64,000 nt of DNA from CAWCDJ01 sp963836015 (GCA_963836015.1 CAWIIF010000015.1:1860001-1924000); one strand, 5' to 3'; shown: positions 8,890-18,704, counted from the first letter of the stretch. A program made the numbers and translations. Notes: generated by a model from the sequence alone, not told the origin.

Positions 8890-10869
8890 TCAAAGACAAG
8901 CCCGGCAGCGGATTTCCGGCACAAACCGAAACTGAATACTTCCCCGTCGTGGCGCCGCCTGCCAGGCGGACCGGTAAATCACCTTCCCGGAGTCGGCTAG
9001 AATAACTGCGTCGGCGCCTCGCAATCGCTCCGCGTAATTCGACTTCACACCTCGCCGCAAATCGGGATTCACAAAACGATACATGAACGCGAAGCGCCAA
9101 TCGACCCAGTTATCGACATGGAAGCCTCTGGTTACCAACTCCATGCTCGAATGGGCAAACGCATGCTGCGACCGCTGCGCGCTTATCTTCAGGAGCGGCT
9201 CCCCGAATCGCGGCAGCGGCTCCAGCTGTACTCTTCCGTCGGCGCCCACATCGCGCAGCATGGTTTCGCGATACAGCCTCGTTCTCAAGAGCCGCAGGCA
9301 CTGCTCCGCGGACTCCGGTGTCAGGCGATGGCCCTCCCGCAGGGCGCCGTCCTCAACTTCCTCCCGGCTGAGAGTGTCCCAGTCCGGTGAATCGATATAG
9401 ACGACCTCGCCCCGATAGTCGTTCAGAAATTGCCTGCGTACCGGCGCGATGCTCTGCACGGGCAAGCCCGTGTAAACGGTCCAGATCAAGTGACTGTTGG
9501 GCGCGGCGAAGAACTTCGTGTCCTTGTTCAACCGCATCGCGCGAAGTTGATCAATGACCTGCGTATTCTTCGCCCACTCGCTGTCCGGGGGACTGGACGG
9601 CAACGAGTGGCCTGTGAGCGCGAAGAGCGCCAATCCTATTGCCGGGGCGACCAGTTGAGTCAATCGCGTTCCGAGCATCCGTGCTATTGCCGCGCAAACC
9701 ACGGAAGCGCCGATCAGAGCCGGCCCCCAATAACTCAGGTTCAGGCGTGACGTGTCAAAGCTGGCCGCCGGCATCAACGCCAGGAAGGCCGCATATCCAC
9801 AGACCGTCCACGCTAATACCAGCGTCAGCGAAGGTGCCGCATCCGTCAGCGGCTTCTTCGCGCGTGACGGAACCCGCTGTCTGGTGAGCAGCGCCACAGC
9901 GGCTGCTGCTGCAAATATCGTTCCGAGCACCATGGTGGCGGGCTGAAAAGGCGGGAATTCGACCAAGTCCGACGGCAAGCGCAGCAGGGGCCAAGCCCGA
10001 GGAATTACTCCCTGGTGGGTAAGAAATCCTGTAAGGATCAGCCAGGGAAGCGTTCCGACGGCCACGATCGTGCCGAAAACTGCCATCTTTGCCAGGGCTT
10101 GCTCGTGGGCTTTAAGGATCAGCGGCGTGGCAAACCCAAGCACCATCACCGCCGTAATGAAACTCAGCAGGTGAGTATGGAACAGCAGCACGAATGCTGC
10201 CCCGGCCATGACAAAATGCCGCCACCGGCCTCGCCGGACCATTGCCCACACCAATACGCAGCATGCCGTAGTCCATAACAACTGCGCCGAGTAGTATCGC
10301 GCCTGCCTCGATTGTTGGATCGCGTTTGGATGAATCGACCCGAGGATCAGCGCTGTCCATGCGGCATCGCGGCCGTACATCATCTTGGCGCCCACGAACA
10401 CCACGATCAGGAAACCGGCGCCGAATAGTACCGCCGGCATCCGTGCGGCACGCGTCAGACGCTTCCGTTCGTTCAAATCATGCTTCACAGAAGGCGCTGG
10501 ATCCACTTCGTCGGGTTTGACGCCGGATATTGCGAACGAAGCCGCAATTGAATAAAGCGGAAACCATCCGTGATACACTGCAACGCCCCGCTCGGAGTAA
10601 CTCACGTCGCGAAATTCGTATTCGGGATTGCCCGGCCAGGGCTCTATCAGTGTATTTTCAAAGATGGGCAGGCCTAAGTAGCTATCCGTCGGATAGGCGT
10701 GTTGCAGAATCGTAAGCGCGTTGATCGACGATTCCGCTTCGTCCACCCAGAAGGGAACTGCGTCCAGGCCGGACGTCCGGAGGGCTACTCCTCCCGCCGC
10801 CAGCAGGATCACCGCGCATACTTCGAACACTGCGGACTTCGTCAGGTGCCGGGTAGGAAACAGACGCAT
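8890..10869 (-). CDS. GT-C type membrane glycosyltransferase (PMT/ArnT-like family 39)
   Basis: Integral membrane protein of 659 residues with roughly ten hydrophobic segments in its first 430 residues and a large soluble C-terminal part. The first loop carries FWVDEAESSINAL, with the acidic DE pair that is the catalytic and metal-binding signature of GT-C enzymes using a polyprenyl-phosphate sugar donor. Acceptor and donor are unknown. The gene starts 9 bp after the stop of the SDR gene and is likely co-transcribed with it. Sequence identity to characterised ArnT or PMT cannot be judged here, so the call stays at family level. Confidence 0.8.
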   Translation of the reverse strand: MRLFPTRHLTKSAVFEVCAVILLAAGGVALRTSGLDAVPFWVDEAESSINALTILQHAYPTDSYLGLPIFENTLIEPWPGNPEYEFRDVSYSERGVAVYHGWFPLYSIAASFAISGVKPDEVDPAPSVKHDLNERKRLTRAARMPAVLFGAGFLIVVFVGAKMMYGRDAAWTALILGSIHPNAIQQSRQARYYSAQLLWTTACCVLVWAMVRRGRWRHFVMAGAAFVLLFHTHLLSFITAVMVLGFATPLILKAHEQALAKMAVFGTIVAVGTLPWLILTGFLTHQGVIPRAWPLLRLPSDLVEFPPFQPATMVLGTIFAAAAAVALLTRQRVPSRAKKPLTDAAPSLTLVLAWTVCGYAAFLALMPAASFDTSRLNLSYWGPALIGASVVCAAIARMLGTRLTQLVAPAIGLALFALTGHSLPSSPPDSEWAKNTQVIDQLRAMRLNKDTKFFAAPNSHLIWTVYTGLPVQSIAPVRRQFLNDYRGEVVYIDSPDWDTLSREEVEDGALREGHRLTPESAEQCLRLLRTRLYRETMLRDVGADGRVQLEPLPRFGEPLLKISAQRSQHAFAHSSMELVTRGFHVDNWVDWRFAFMYRFVNPDLRRGVKSNYAERLRGADAVILADSGKVIYRSAWQAAPRRGSIQFRFVPEIRCRACL

Positions 10870-10878
10870 GCGGGTGGC

Positions 10879-11709
10879 TTACATCCGGGTCTTTGACCGC
10901 TCGAGGATTGGTTGCAGAATTTCACCGGTGCCAGCAGATCTCGGCGACGGCTGAAACCGTGAGAGGTAGAGATCCATTAGCCGCGGTGCAAGAGTGCCCA
11001 TCAGCGCGAAGACCGCGCCGGTCCAAGGAACGTAAACCGTCCTGCCGCCACGTTGCACCGCCCGCACGATGCCAGCTGCAACCGCATCTGCCGGGACGAT
11101 TCTCCGAATGCGTCTGACCGCAGACGGAGCGGACCCCGCCAGCACGTTTCTGCGGAAATCCGTGTCCACGATACCGGCACAAACCCTGACGAATCGAATC
11201 GAATCGTTGCGAAACTCGCGGCGGAGCGAGTCGTGGATCGAATCGAGGGCGAATTTGCTCGCCGAGTACCCGGCGGCCCAAGGTAGTGCTACGCGTCCTG
11301 CTACGGAACCTATGTTGACGATCACTCCGCCGCCCCGCTGCTTCATCACGGGAATCACCAGTTGGGACAGCGCCAGAGGTGCGAGCACATTGACTTCGAG
11401 CAGACGCGAAAACAACGACATGGGCGTCTCGCTTGGCTGCGCATACAGGCCGACGCCGGCGCTGTTCACCAGAGTATCTATCCCTCCGTATTCGTCAAGC
11501 GTACGGGCCAACCCCGTCTCGCGCGACTGTTCGCTGGTAACGTCGCCTGGGATGGTCAGGACATCGAGTCCCGCTAGGCGAACCAGATCCGAGTCTGGCA
11601 GAGCCAGCACGGACACTCGCCACCCCGCGGCCAGAAATCGGCGGACGCAAGCCACCCCAATCCCAGAGGAGCCACCGGTGATAAGGACGACGCGGCCGCG
11701 ACTTCCCAT
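10879..11709 (-). CDS. Short-chain dehydrogenase/reductase
   Basis: Classical SDR of 276 residues. TGGSSGIG at residues 11-18 binds the dinucleotide, and the active-site set Asn82 (VNSAG), Ser135, Tyr148 and Lys152 (YSASK) is complete. The C-terminal segment is hydrophobic (VYVPWTGAVFALMGTLAPRL), as in membrane-associated members that act on lipid or steroid-like substrates. First gene of an apparent two-gene unit with the GT-C glycosyltransferase, so a role in making or modifying a glycolipid or polyprenyl-linked sugar is a reasonable guess. No clear ribosome site precedes the ATG at 11709. Confidence 0.85.
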   Translation of the reverse strand: MGSRGRVVLITGGSSGIGVACVRRFLAAGWRVSVLALPDSDLVRLAGLDVLTIPGDVTSEQSRETGLARTLDEYGGIDTLVNSAGVGLYAQPSETPMSLFSRLLEVNVLAPLALSQLVIPVMKQRGGGVIVNIGSVAGRVALPWAAGYSASKFALDSIHDSLRREFRNDSIRFVRVCAGIVDTDFRRNVLAGSAPSAVRRIRRIVPADAVAAGIVRAVQRGGRTVYVPWTGAVFALMGTLAPRLMDLYLSRFQPSPRSAGTGEILQPILERSKTRM

Positions 11710-11856
11710 ATAAGTTCGCGCATCCTGCTAACACGTCGTTCGCCAATGTCATCTCACGAACTAATGGTTCTATTCTTACTATGTGGTTCTATCTCTGGTC
11801 CGTGGTGCGGCGCATTCCACGATGAAAATCCGCATTCTTTCCCAAAAAGTAGACAA

Positions 11857-13210
11857 TCAGCCTTCCCGCAGCAGAGTCCCACGCCCCAGGATATTGCCCG
11901 GGTCCAGCCGCTGCTTCACCGCGCGCATGGCCGCCAGGTGCTCCGGGCCGTACTGCATCTCGAGCAGGTGGGCCTTGCGCTTCCCCAGCCCGTGCTCCGC
12001 CGAAACCGTGCCTCCCAGAGCGACGGCCCGCCGCGCCAGATCGGCCAGCACCTCTTTGGCATGCTCCGGATTCGCCGGGTCTGAGAACAGGTTGATGTGG
12101 ACGTGTGCGTCGCCTATGTGCCCGAAGATCACGTACCGGCCGGGGAACTCTTCGTCCAGCCGCTGCCGGTAGTACGCCAGCATGGCGCGATTCTGCGGGA
12201 GTGGAACCGCGTAATCGGTGTTCATCTTCATGGCGCCCGACCGCCGCACGGTGTCGTTCACGATCTCCGGCAGGCCGTGCCGGAAGCGGCGGAACCGCTC
12301 CCGGTCGTTGGCCGACAGCGCGAACCACGAATCCTCCGCGAGCGCCCCGGCCGCTTCGATCCGCTCCAGCCACCGGTCGATCTCCGGGTCCTCTTCGGAT
12401 TCCAGTTCCTGTTCGATCAGCAGCGCCGCCGCGGCCTTTTCCGGAATTTCCGGGAACCGCGAGCGCATCAGCCGCAGCGAATGCACGTCGAAGTATTCCA
12501 GCATGCGCGCGTCGCGCCAGTGGTCCACCGCGTCGAGCGCCGAATCGTCGTCCGGAAAGAATACCACGCCGCCGAGCACTGCCTTGGGCGCCGGCAGCAG
12601 TCGCACACGGGCCTCGGTGATCACACCCAGCGTTCCCTCCGACCCGCAGAAGAGGTCCACCCAGTCCATCCCCGGACGCAGCAGGTACCCGGCGGTGTTC
12701 TTCGTGACCTCCGGCAGCGGGATCGCCGGCGGCTCGAAGTCGATCGCCTGGCCGCGCGCGAACGCCCTCACCGATCCATCCGCCAGCACCACCCGCAGGA
12801 CTTTCCACCCAGCGGCGCGTGGACCCGTAGCGGAAGCTTCGCGAGCCGCTCGCATTGGTGGCAATCGTGCCGCCGATCGAGGCGCCCGTTTCGGTGGGGT
12901 CGGGCGGATAGAACTGGCCCGAGGCCTGCGCCGCCGCATGCAGATCGCGCAGCAGGACACCCGCCCCCACTACGGCGTAGCCCGGGTGCACCTCCAGGCG
13001 CGTCAATTTTTCGAGGGAGAGCACCCAGCCGCCGAACGGAACCCGTCCGCCGGTGACCCCCGTTCCGGCGCCACCTGCAGTCACCGGGATGCCCGCCTCC
13101 GACGCTTCCCGCAAGGCGGCCGCCACCGCATCCTCATCCGCTGGGACAATCACACGCTCGGCGTGGCCGTGCAATCCGGAAGCGTCTTCGAGATAGTTGG
13201 ACGGAATCAT
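11857..13210 (-). pseudogene. FAD-linked 2-hydroxyacid oxidase/dehydrogenase (GlcD type), single-base frameshift
   Basis: Two adjoining frames together encode one ~450-residue VAO-family flavoprotein that oxidises a 2-hydroxyacid such as glycolate or D-lactate. The first frame (13210 down to about 12813) has the FAD-binding part TAGGAGTGVTGGRVPFGG, PPDPTETGASIGGTIATNA and SFRYGSTRRWV. The second frame (about 12803 down to 11857) continues with KVLRVVLADGSVR, GSEGTLGVITEARV, GHIGDAHVHINLF and the C-terminal SAEHGLGKRKAHLLEMQYG. One extra base in the GGGTGG tract near 12805-12810 (CCACCC on the + strand) explains the break: removing one G joins the frames at a well-conserved position. The start at 13210 lies 7 bp after the S9 peptidase stop, within the same operon. 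Both halves keep conserved motifs, so a sequencing error or a very recent mutation is likely. Confidence 0.85.
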
Positions 13211-13217
13211 GCCGGGC

Positions 13218-15107
13218 TTACGGGGCGGCCGGCCCCAGGTATTCTGCGATCCACTCCAGGCTGCGGCGGTAGCGGTCGGCAATGTGCTTGCGCTCGCGCA
13301 GGCCGTGCGGCTCCCGCGGGTAGACCACGAACTGCGCGGGAACGTTGTAGCGCTTCAACCCGCGGTAAAGCATCTGGCTCTGGGAAAGGGGATCGGTAGT
13401 ATCGGCTTCGCCCTGCAGGATCAGGGTAGGGGTCTTGGCGTTCTTGATGTAAACGATGGGTGACGATTTCTGAAAGTCGGCCAGGTTCTCGTAGGGCGTT
13501 CCGTAATACCATTCGTCACCCTCGGGACGCGACTCGGTGCCGAACTCGGTGGCCAGGTCCGCCATCCCCGCGCCCGAAATCGCGGCCTTGAAGCGGTCCG
13601 TTTGCGTGATGGCCCACTCAGCCATGTAGCCTCCATAAGACCACCCGCCGATCGCGATGCGCTTTGGATCGGCGACTTTGCGTGCGACCAGGTCATCCAC
13701 GCCCGCCATCACGTCCTTGAAATCGCCGCCGCCCCAATCGCCCCGGTTCGATTCCAGGAACTTCTGCCCGTATCCCACCGACCCGCGGATGTTCGGCTGG
13801 AAGACCGAGTAGCCCCGGGCGACCAGCAACTGCGTCAGCCCGTCGAAGTGGTTCGCCCACTGCCCCGCCGGGCCGCCATGAATCAGCACGACCAGAGGCT
13901 GCGGCAAAGCAGCGTTCGCCCCCGCGCCCCGAAACAGAGCAGCTTCGATAGACATGCCGTCGAAGCTCTTATAGCGGTAGAACTCCGGATGCTGCAGGTC
14001 CAGCTTCGCGAGCGCGTCGTTGAAATGGCTTGCCGGCTTGCCGTCCGCCCAGAGCTCGGGCGGGGTCGCCGCGGATTCCGCCACGTAGACCACCGCGCCC
14101 TTGGAACTCATGGCAAAAGCCGAAATCTGGAGTGAATCGTTGGTGACCAGCTTGCGCGGCGAGCCGCCGACCGACTCCACCTCGGTGTGAAACCCATCGC
14201 GAAACAGGGCGGCGAGCTCGGTCTCGCTCAGCCATTGAAAGTTCCCGACCGGGCGGTCCTTGCTGGCTGTCAGGTTGCGCGGCACACGGGTATCGAGCGG
14301 CATCAGAAACAGATCCTGTGCGCTCGGTCCATCGCCCGGCGAAGAAACGAACGCTACCGCCGAACCTTTGGGCGACACCTGAATCCTCGAAAACGGTCCT
14401 TTAGGTGCAAGAATCTGTTCCACCGCACCGTCGCTCAGCGCCACCGAGCAGAGGCGCTCCAGCCCCCGGTGCTCGTCGGCCGGATGGTCGCTGCCGGAGG
14501 CCAGGATGTGCTTGCCGTCAGGCATCCACGCCAGGTCCCTCCAGTGCCAGGCGCCGCTGGTGACGGCCCGGACCGATTTGGTGGCGACGTCCACCGTCCA
14601 GATCCTGGCGGGATGCGGCAGGTCGATTACGCGGGCGTCGTCCTGCTCCTTCTGCTTGCGCTCCTCCTCCGGTGTGCGGGGATCCGGCGCAAGGAACGCG
14701 ATGGTCTTGCCATCGGACGACCAGCGGAAACTCTCGACCGAATTCTTGGCGCTGGTCAGCTCCGCGGCCTCCCCGCCGCCAGCCGGCAGCAGCCAGATCT
14801 GCGTGCCTTCCTCGCGGTCCGAGAGAAACGCCAGGGTGCGCCCGTCCGGCGACCAGCGCGGGGAGTGTTCCGATTTCGCCGAAGTAGTCCACTGGCCCAA
14901 GTTCCGGCTGGCCGTGTCATAGACCCAGATGTGCCGCTGCGCCGGTTTGGCGGCGGGCGGCTCCTGCACCGTCAAAGCGACGTGTTGACCGTCCGGCGAG
15001 AATTGCAGGTCGGACGGCTCGCGTATGTCGATCGCCTGGTCGATCGTGAGACGGTCGGCGGCCTGCAGACCGGTTAGAAAGAGAAGTACGGCGATACAGA
15101 TTTTCAT
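13218..15107 (-). CDS. S9 family peptidase (prolyl oligopeptidase/DPP-like), exported
   Basis: Serine peptidase of 629 residues with a short signal peptide (MKICIAVLLFLTGLQA). An N-terminal beta-propeller with WD40/TolB-like repeats (FSPDGQHVALT, WSPDGRTLAFLSDRE, WSSDGKTIAFLA) precedes the alpha/beta-hydrolase domain. The catalytic triad is Ser490 in GGWSYGGYMA, Asp569 in LQGEADTTD and His601 in REPHGLRER. HGGPAG near residue 410 supplies the oxyanion region. It likely trims short peptides in the periplasm. It follows RNase J by 49 bp and precedes the FAD oxidase by 7 bp on the same strand. Confidence 0.9.
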   Translation of the reverse strand: MKICIAVLLFLTGLQAADRLTIDQAIDIREPSDLQFSPDGQHVALTVQEPPAAKPAQRHIWVYDTASRNLGQWTTSAKSEHSPRWSPDGRTLAFLSDREEGTQIWLLPAGGGEAAELTSAKNSVESFRWSSDGKTIAFLAPDPRTPEEERKQKEQDDARVIDLPHPARIWTVDVATKSVRAVTSGAWHWRDLAWMPDGKHILASGSDHPADEHRGLERLCSVALSDGAVEQILAPKGPFSRIQVSPKGSAVAFVSSPGDGPSAQDLFLMPLDTRVPRNLTASKDRPVGNFQWLSETELAALFRDGFHTEVESVGGSPRKLVTNDSLQISAFAMSSKGAVVYVAESAATPPELWADGKPASHFNDALAKLDLQHPEFYRYKSFDGMSIEAALFRGAGANAALPQPLVVLIHGGPAGQWANHFDGLTQLLVARGYSVFQPNIRGSVGYGQKFLESNRGDWGGGDFKDVMAGVDDLVARKVADPKRIAIGGWSYGGYMAEWAITQTDRFKAAISGAGMADLATEFGTESRPEGDEWYYGTPYENLADFQKSSPIVYIKNAKTPTLILQGEADTTDPLSQSQMLYRGLKRYNVPAQFVVYPREPHGLRERKHIADRYRRSLEWIAEYLGPAAP

Positions 15108-15156
15108 CGGATGCCCCTCGTGGGCCGATTGTAGCGGAAGACCGCGGAAAATCCAA

Positions 15157-16824
15157 TTACACTTCGAGAATCACCGGCATGATCAGGGGTCGCCGCGCCG
15201 TGGATTTCACGATGTAACGCTTCAGGTCCGCGCGGATCTTCTCTTTCATGACGCCCCAATCGGTCTTCTCCTCCTGGTTGGAACTCTCGAGGGTTTTGGT
15301 CACCACCTGGCGGGCGCTCTCCAGAAACTCCGCGCTGTCTTCGGCTACGGCGAAACCGCGGCTCACGATCTCGGGAACGTTCTCCATCCTCCCGGTGTGC
15401 CGGTTGATCGCGATGATCGGCAGCACGATCCCGTCCTCGGAAAGGTGCCTGCGGTCGCGGATCACCACTTCCTGCACCACGTCGTCCACCGAGCCGGAAT
15501 CGATGCACACCCGGCCCACCTGCACCCGCCCGGCCTTGCGGGCGCCGTGATGGTCGATCTCCAGGATCTCGCCCGAATCCATGACGAACGTTTCTTCGAG
15601 CCCCAGGAAGCGGAGGTGGTCCGCCAGCCGCGCGTGCTTCGAAAGCTGCCGGAACTCGCCGTGGATCGGCATAAAGTAGCGCGGCCGCACCAGGTTCAGC
15701 ACCAGTTTCATTTCCTCCACGCTGGCGTGTCCCGAGACGTGCAGCGGCGGATTCATGCTTCCGTACAGAACGTCCGCGCCGCGGCGCGACATGTGGTCGA
15801 TCATTCGGAAGATGGCCTTCTCGTTCCCCGGAATGATGCGCGCGCTGAGCACTACCGTATCGCCCCGCTCCACCGAAACGTGCTTGTGGTTGTCCACCGC
15901 CACCCGCGCCAGTGCCGACATCGGTTCGCCCTGCGTGCCCGAAATCAGAAATGCGACTTTGTCCGGCGGCAGGTCCATCGCGTCCTGCGGTCTCAGGAGA
16001 ATCCCGTCCGGGATCTCCAGCAGCCCCAGCGAGTGGGCGATCTCCGTCACCGACACCATACTTCTGCCGATCACGGCCACCCGCCGGCCGCACTCCTGCG
16101 CCAGGTCGAGCACCAGTTGAATGCGGTGAATCGACGAACTGAAGCAGGAAACCACCACCCGCTGCTCGGCGCGGTTGAAAATCTCCTCCATCCGCGGACG
16201 CACCGCGCGCTCCGACTCCGTGTACCCGGGCCGGTCGGCGTTGGTCGAGTCGGATAGCAGCAGCAGCACTCCGCGCTTGCCATAGTCGGCCAGCGTGTGG
16301 AGGTCGAACAGCTCGTTATCCGTGGGGGTTGGGTCCACCTTGAAATCGCCCGTGTGGATGATGACTCCGAGCGGCGTCGTGATGGCCAGAGCCACCGCGC
16401 TCACGATGGAGTGGGTGACGTGAATAAACTCGATCTTGAAGGGTCCGATCTCTATGATCTGCTTCGGCGTCACCGGAATGAAGCGCGGCTCCTCCAGTTC
16501 GTACTCTTCCAGGCGCCGGTCCACCAGCGCCAGGGTGAAGGCGGTTCCGTAGACCGGGACGTCGATCTCCGTCAGGAAGTAGGGCACGGCCCCGATGTGG
16601 TCTTCGTGACCGTGGGTCAGGATCACCGCAAGGAGGTGCTCCTGGTTCTCTTTGAGAAAGCTGAGGTCGGGCATGACCAGGTCGACGCCCAACAGCTCCG
16701 CTTCCGGAAACATCATCCCGCAATCGACGACGATAATGTCATCGCCATAGCGGATGGCGGTCATGTTCATTCCGAACTCGCCCAGGCCGCCCATGGGTAT
16801 TACTTGTAACTTGTTTTCACTCAT
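15157..16824 (-). CDS. rnj: Ribonuclease J
   Basis: Cytoplasmic metallo-beta-lactamase-fold RNase of 555 residues with endonuclease and 5'-3' exonuclease activity in mRNA decay and rRNA maturation. The zinc motif HGHEDHIGA is at residues 71-79, IIHTGDFKVDPTP and LLLSDSTNADRPG follow, the beta-CASP region includes CFSSSIHRIQLVLDLA, and MPIHGEFRQLSKHARLA is the later His motif. The C-terminal domain ends in RRPLIMPVILEV. Length is typical for the family. It starts 12 bp after the end of the ABC exporter gene, so the two are probably on one transcript, with the S9 peptidase downstream. Confidence 0.95.
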   Translation of the reverse strand: MSENKLQVIPMGGLGEFGMNMTAIRYGDDIIVVDCGMMFPEAELLGVDLVMPDLSFLKENQEHLLAVILTHGHEDHIGAVPYFLTEIDVPVYGTAFTLALVDRRLEEYELEEPRFIPVTPKQIIEIGPFKIEFIHVTHSIVSAVALAITTPLGVIIHTGDFKVDPTPTDNELFDLHTLADYGKRGVLLLLSDSTNADRPGYTESERAVRPRMEEIFNRAEQRVVVSCFSSSIHRIQLVLDLAQECGRRVAVIGRSMVSVTEIAHSLGLLEIPDGILLRPQDAMDLPPDKVAFLISGTQGEPMSALARVAVDNHKHVSVERGDTVVLSARIIPGNEKAIFRMIDHMSRRGADVLYGSMNPPLHVSGHASVEEMKLVLNLVRPRYFMPIHGEFRQLSKHARLADHLRFLGLEETFVMDSGEILEIDHHGARKAGRVQVGRVCIDSGSVDDVVQEVVIRDRRHLSEDGIVLPIIAINRHTGRMENVPEIVSRGFAVAEDSAEFLESARQVVTKTLESSNQEEKTDWGVMKEKIRADLKRYIVKSTARRPLIMPVILEV

Positions 16825-16836
16825 TCAGTTTTGATA

Positions 16837-18669
16837 TCACCTGTAACCTGCCGCTTGAAGTTCGAACAGCTCGGCATAGCGGCCGCCGAGGGAAACGAGT
16901 TGCTGGTGGGTACCCTGCTCCATAATCGCGCCATCCGCGAGTACCAGGATGCGGTCCGCCATCCGGACGGTCGAAAACCTGTGGGAGATCAGGACCGCCA
17001 TGCGCCCGCGGGTCAGATCGGCGAAGCGCTGGAAGACCTCATACTCCGCCCTTGCGTCCAGCGTGGCGGTCGGTTCGTCCAGGATCAGCAGTTGGGCGTC
17101 GCGCATGTAGGCGCGGGCCAGGGCGAATTTCTGCCATTCGCCGCCCGAGAGATCCACTCCGCCTTCGAAGCGCCTGCCTACCATCTGGTCGTAGCCGTTC
17201 GGCAGGCGGTCGATGACGCCCTGCGCCAGGCTCTTGCCGGCAGCGATCTCGATTCGGGATTGCTCGTCGAGCGATTCGATTTTGCCAAATCCAATGTTCT
17301 CACGAACAAACATGTCATATCGCATGTAATCCTGAAAGATCACACCGATCTCCCGCCGCAGATCTTCTACGCCGTACTCCCGAAGGTCGATTCCGTCCAG
17401 CAGAATGGATCCCTCGGTCGGGTCGTAGAGGCGTGCCAGCAACTTCACCAGGGTCGTCTTGCCAGCTCCATTCTCTCCGATTAGCGCTACTTTTTCAGCA
17501 GGATGCAGCGAGAAGTTAATGTTTTGCACGACCATGCGGCTGGAGCCTGGATAGGCGAAGCCGACGTTGCGGAACTCGAATCCCTGCCGGATCGGGCGTG
17601 GCGCCGGGACCGCTTCCGGCAGCGAGCGGATGGTCGGCTGCATCTCGAAAAATTCGAACAGGTCCTTGAGGAAAATGGCCTGCTCGGAGATGTCGTTGAA
17701 GCTCGCGAGAACCCTTTCGATATATCCGCGCGAGCGGGAGAATGCACCGGTCAGAAACGTGAACGTCCCGACCGAGATTCCGCCCGCCAGGGTCTTGATC
17801 AAAACCACCGCGTAAGCCGCGTAGTAGCCGCCCGTGGAGATCAGGTTCAGAGCTGATCCGACGGATGCACGTCGGATAGCAAGCACCTTATTTTCCTGAT
17901 AGATGTCCTCCGAAATCTGATGGTATTGTTTAGACAGGTGGCTGCCTAGCCCGAAGATCTTGATCTCTTTGGCGCTTTGGACGCTGGCACCCAGCATCCG
18001 CAGGTAATCCAGGCGGCGGCGCTGGGGCGTCCAGCGGTAGAGCACCGAATAGGCCAGCGTCGTAAAGTGAGTCTCGCCCAGGAATGCCGGCACCACGGCG
18101 GCGGCCAGCAGGACCATCAGCCACGGCGAAAAGACGATCAGCCCGGCCGAGAGCGTGATCAAACTCAGGGTATCCTGGCAGACGTTCAGCAGAGCCGCCA
18201 GGAGTCCCATGCGGCCGGTCGTCTGGCGGCGAGCCCGCTCCAGCTTGTCGTAGAACACCGGATCTTCGAACGAAGCCAGATCGAGCGCGGTGGCGTGCTC
18301 CATCAGCCGGACGCTGACCTTGTTCGTGAAGCGGTCCCCCAGCAGGCTGTCGCAAAGAGTATTCGCCCGTCCCAGGACATCGCTGAGGACCGCCAGGCCC
18401 AGTTCCAGAGCAACCAGGTTCCAGACGTGCCGTAGATCCCCGCTGCCGCGCGAAATCCGGCCCACCACGGCGTCCAGAATGAGTTTCGAGACCCACAGCA
18501 TTGCCAGCGGAAGGAGCGCCCGCAGCAGGCGCAAAAGGACGGTTGCCAGCACCAGGGGCGGGCTGGTTTCCCACACCATACGGAGAAGCGGCCGTACATT
18601 GCGCAACCCCGACAGGCGGTCACGCCAGGAAAGATCCTGAGGTGACTGCGTCGGCCGGGGAGGGTGCAT
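16837..18669 (-). CDS. ABC exporter, fused permease and ATPase
   Basis: Inner-membrane half-transporter of 610 residues. The first ~320 residues form the six-helix exporter domain and the rest is the ATPase with GENGAGKTTLVK (Walker A), VIFQDYMRYD (Q-loop), DLSGGEWQKFALARAY (signature) and LLILDEPTATLD (Walker B). Substrate is unknown; a peptide, lipid or drug is possible. Upstream, TATACT at 18676-18681 on the minus strand puts the predicted transcription start at about 18669, which is the A of the ATG, and no Shine-Dalgarno is present; initiation may be leaderless. It heads the unit ABC exporter, RNase J, S9 peptidase, FAD oxidase. Confidence 0.9.
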   Translation of the reverse strand: MHPPRPTQSPQDLSWRDRLSGLRNVRPLLRMVWETSPPLVLATVLLRLLRALLPLAMLWVSKLILDAVVGRISRGSGDLRHVWNLVALELGLAVLSDVLGRANTLCDSLLGDRFTNKVSVRLMEHATALDLASFEDPVFYDKLERARRQTTGRMGLLAALLNVCQDTLSLITLSAGLIVFSPWLMVLLAAAVVPAFLGETHFTTLAYSVLYRWTPQRRRLDYLRMLGASVQSAKEIKIFGLGSHLSKQYHQISEDIYQENKVLAIRRASVGSALNLISTGGYYAAYAVVLIKTLAGGISVGTFTFLTGAFSRSRGYIERVLASFNDISEQAIFLKDLFEFFEMQPTIRSLPEAVPAPRPIRQGFEFRNVGFAYPGSSRMVVQNINFSLHPAEKVALIGENGAGKTTLVKLLARLYDPTEGSILLDGIDLREYGVEDLRREIGVIFQDYMRYDMFVRENIGFGKIESLDEQSRIEIAAGKSLAQGVIDRLPNGYDQMVGRRFEGGVDLSGGEWQKFALARAYMRDAQLLILDEPTATLDARAEYEVFQRFADLTRGRMAVLISHRFSTVRMADRILVLADGAIMEQGTHQQLVSLGGRYAELFELQAAGYR

Positions 18670-18675
18670 ACAGTA

Positions 18676-18704
18676 AGTATAATGGCTTGCTGGTTAGGAA
18701 ATAA
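18676..18704 (-). promoter_or_regulatory. Putative promoter of the ABC exporter operon
   Basis: Minus strand: TATACT (18681-18676) as -10 with a weak TTATTT at the -35 position (18704-18699) and a 17-base spacer. The predicted start of transcription coincides with the ATG at 18669. The -35 match is poor, so this rests mainly on the -10 element and the absence of a ribosome site. Confidence 0.4.

Noticed and set aside
6579..8924. A 781-codon minus-strand open frame across the dehydrogenase and amidohydrolase genes
   Set aside because: It is the antisense or alternate frame of two well-recognised genes and its translation (rich in His, Gly, Asp and Arg) matches no family.
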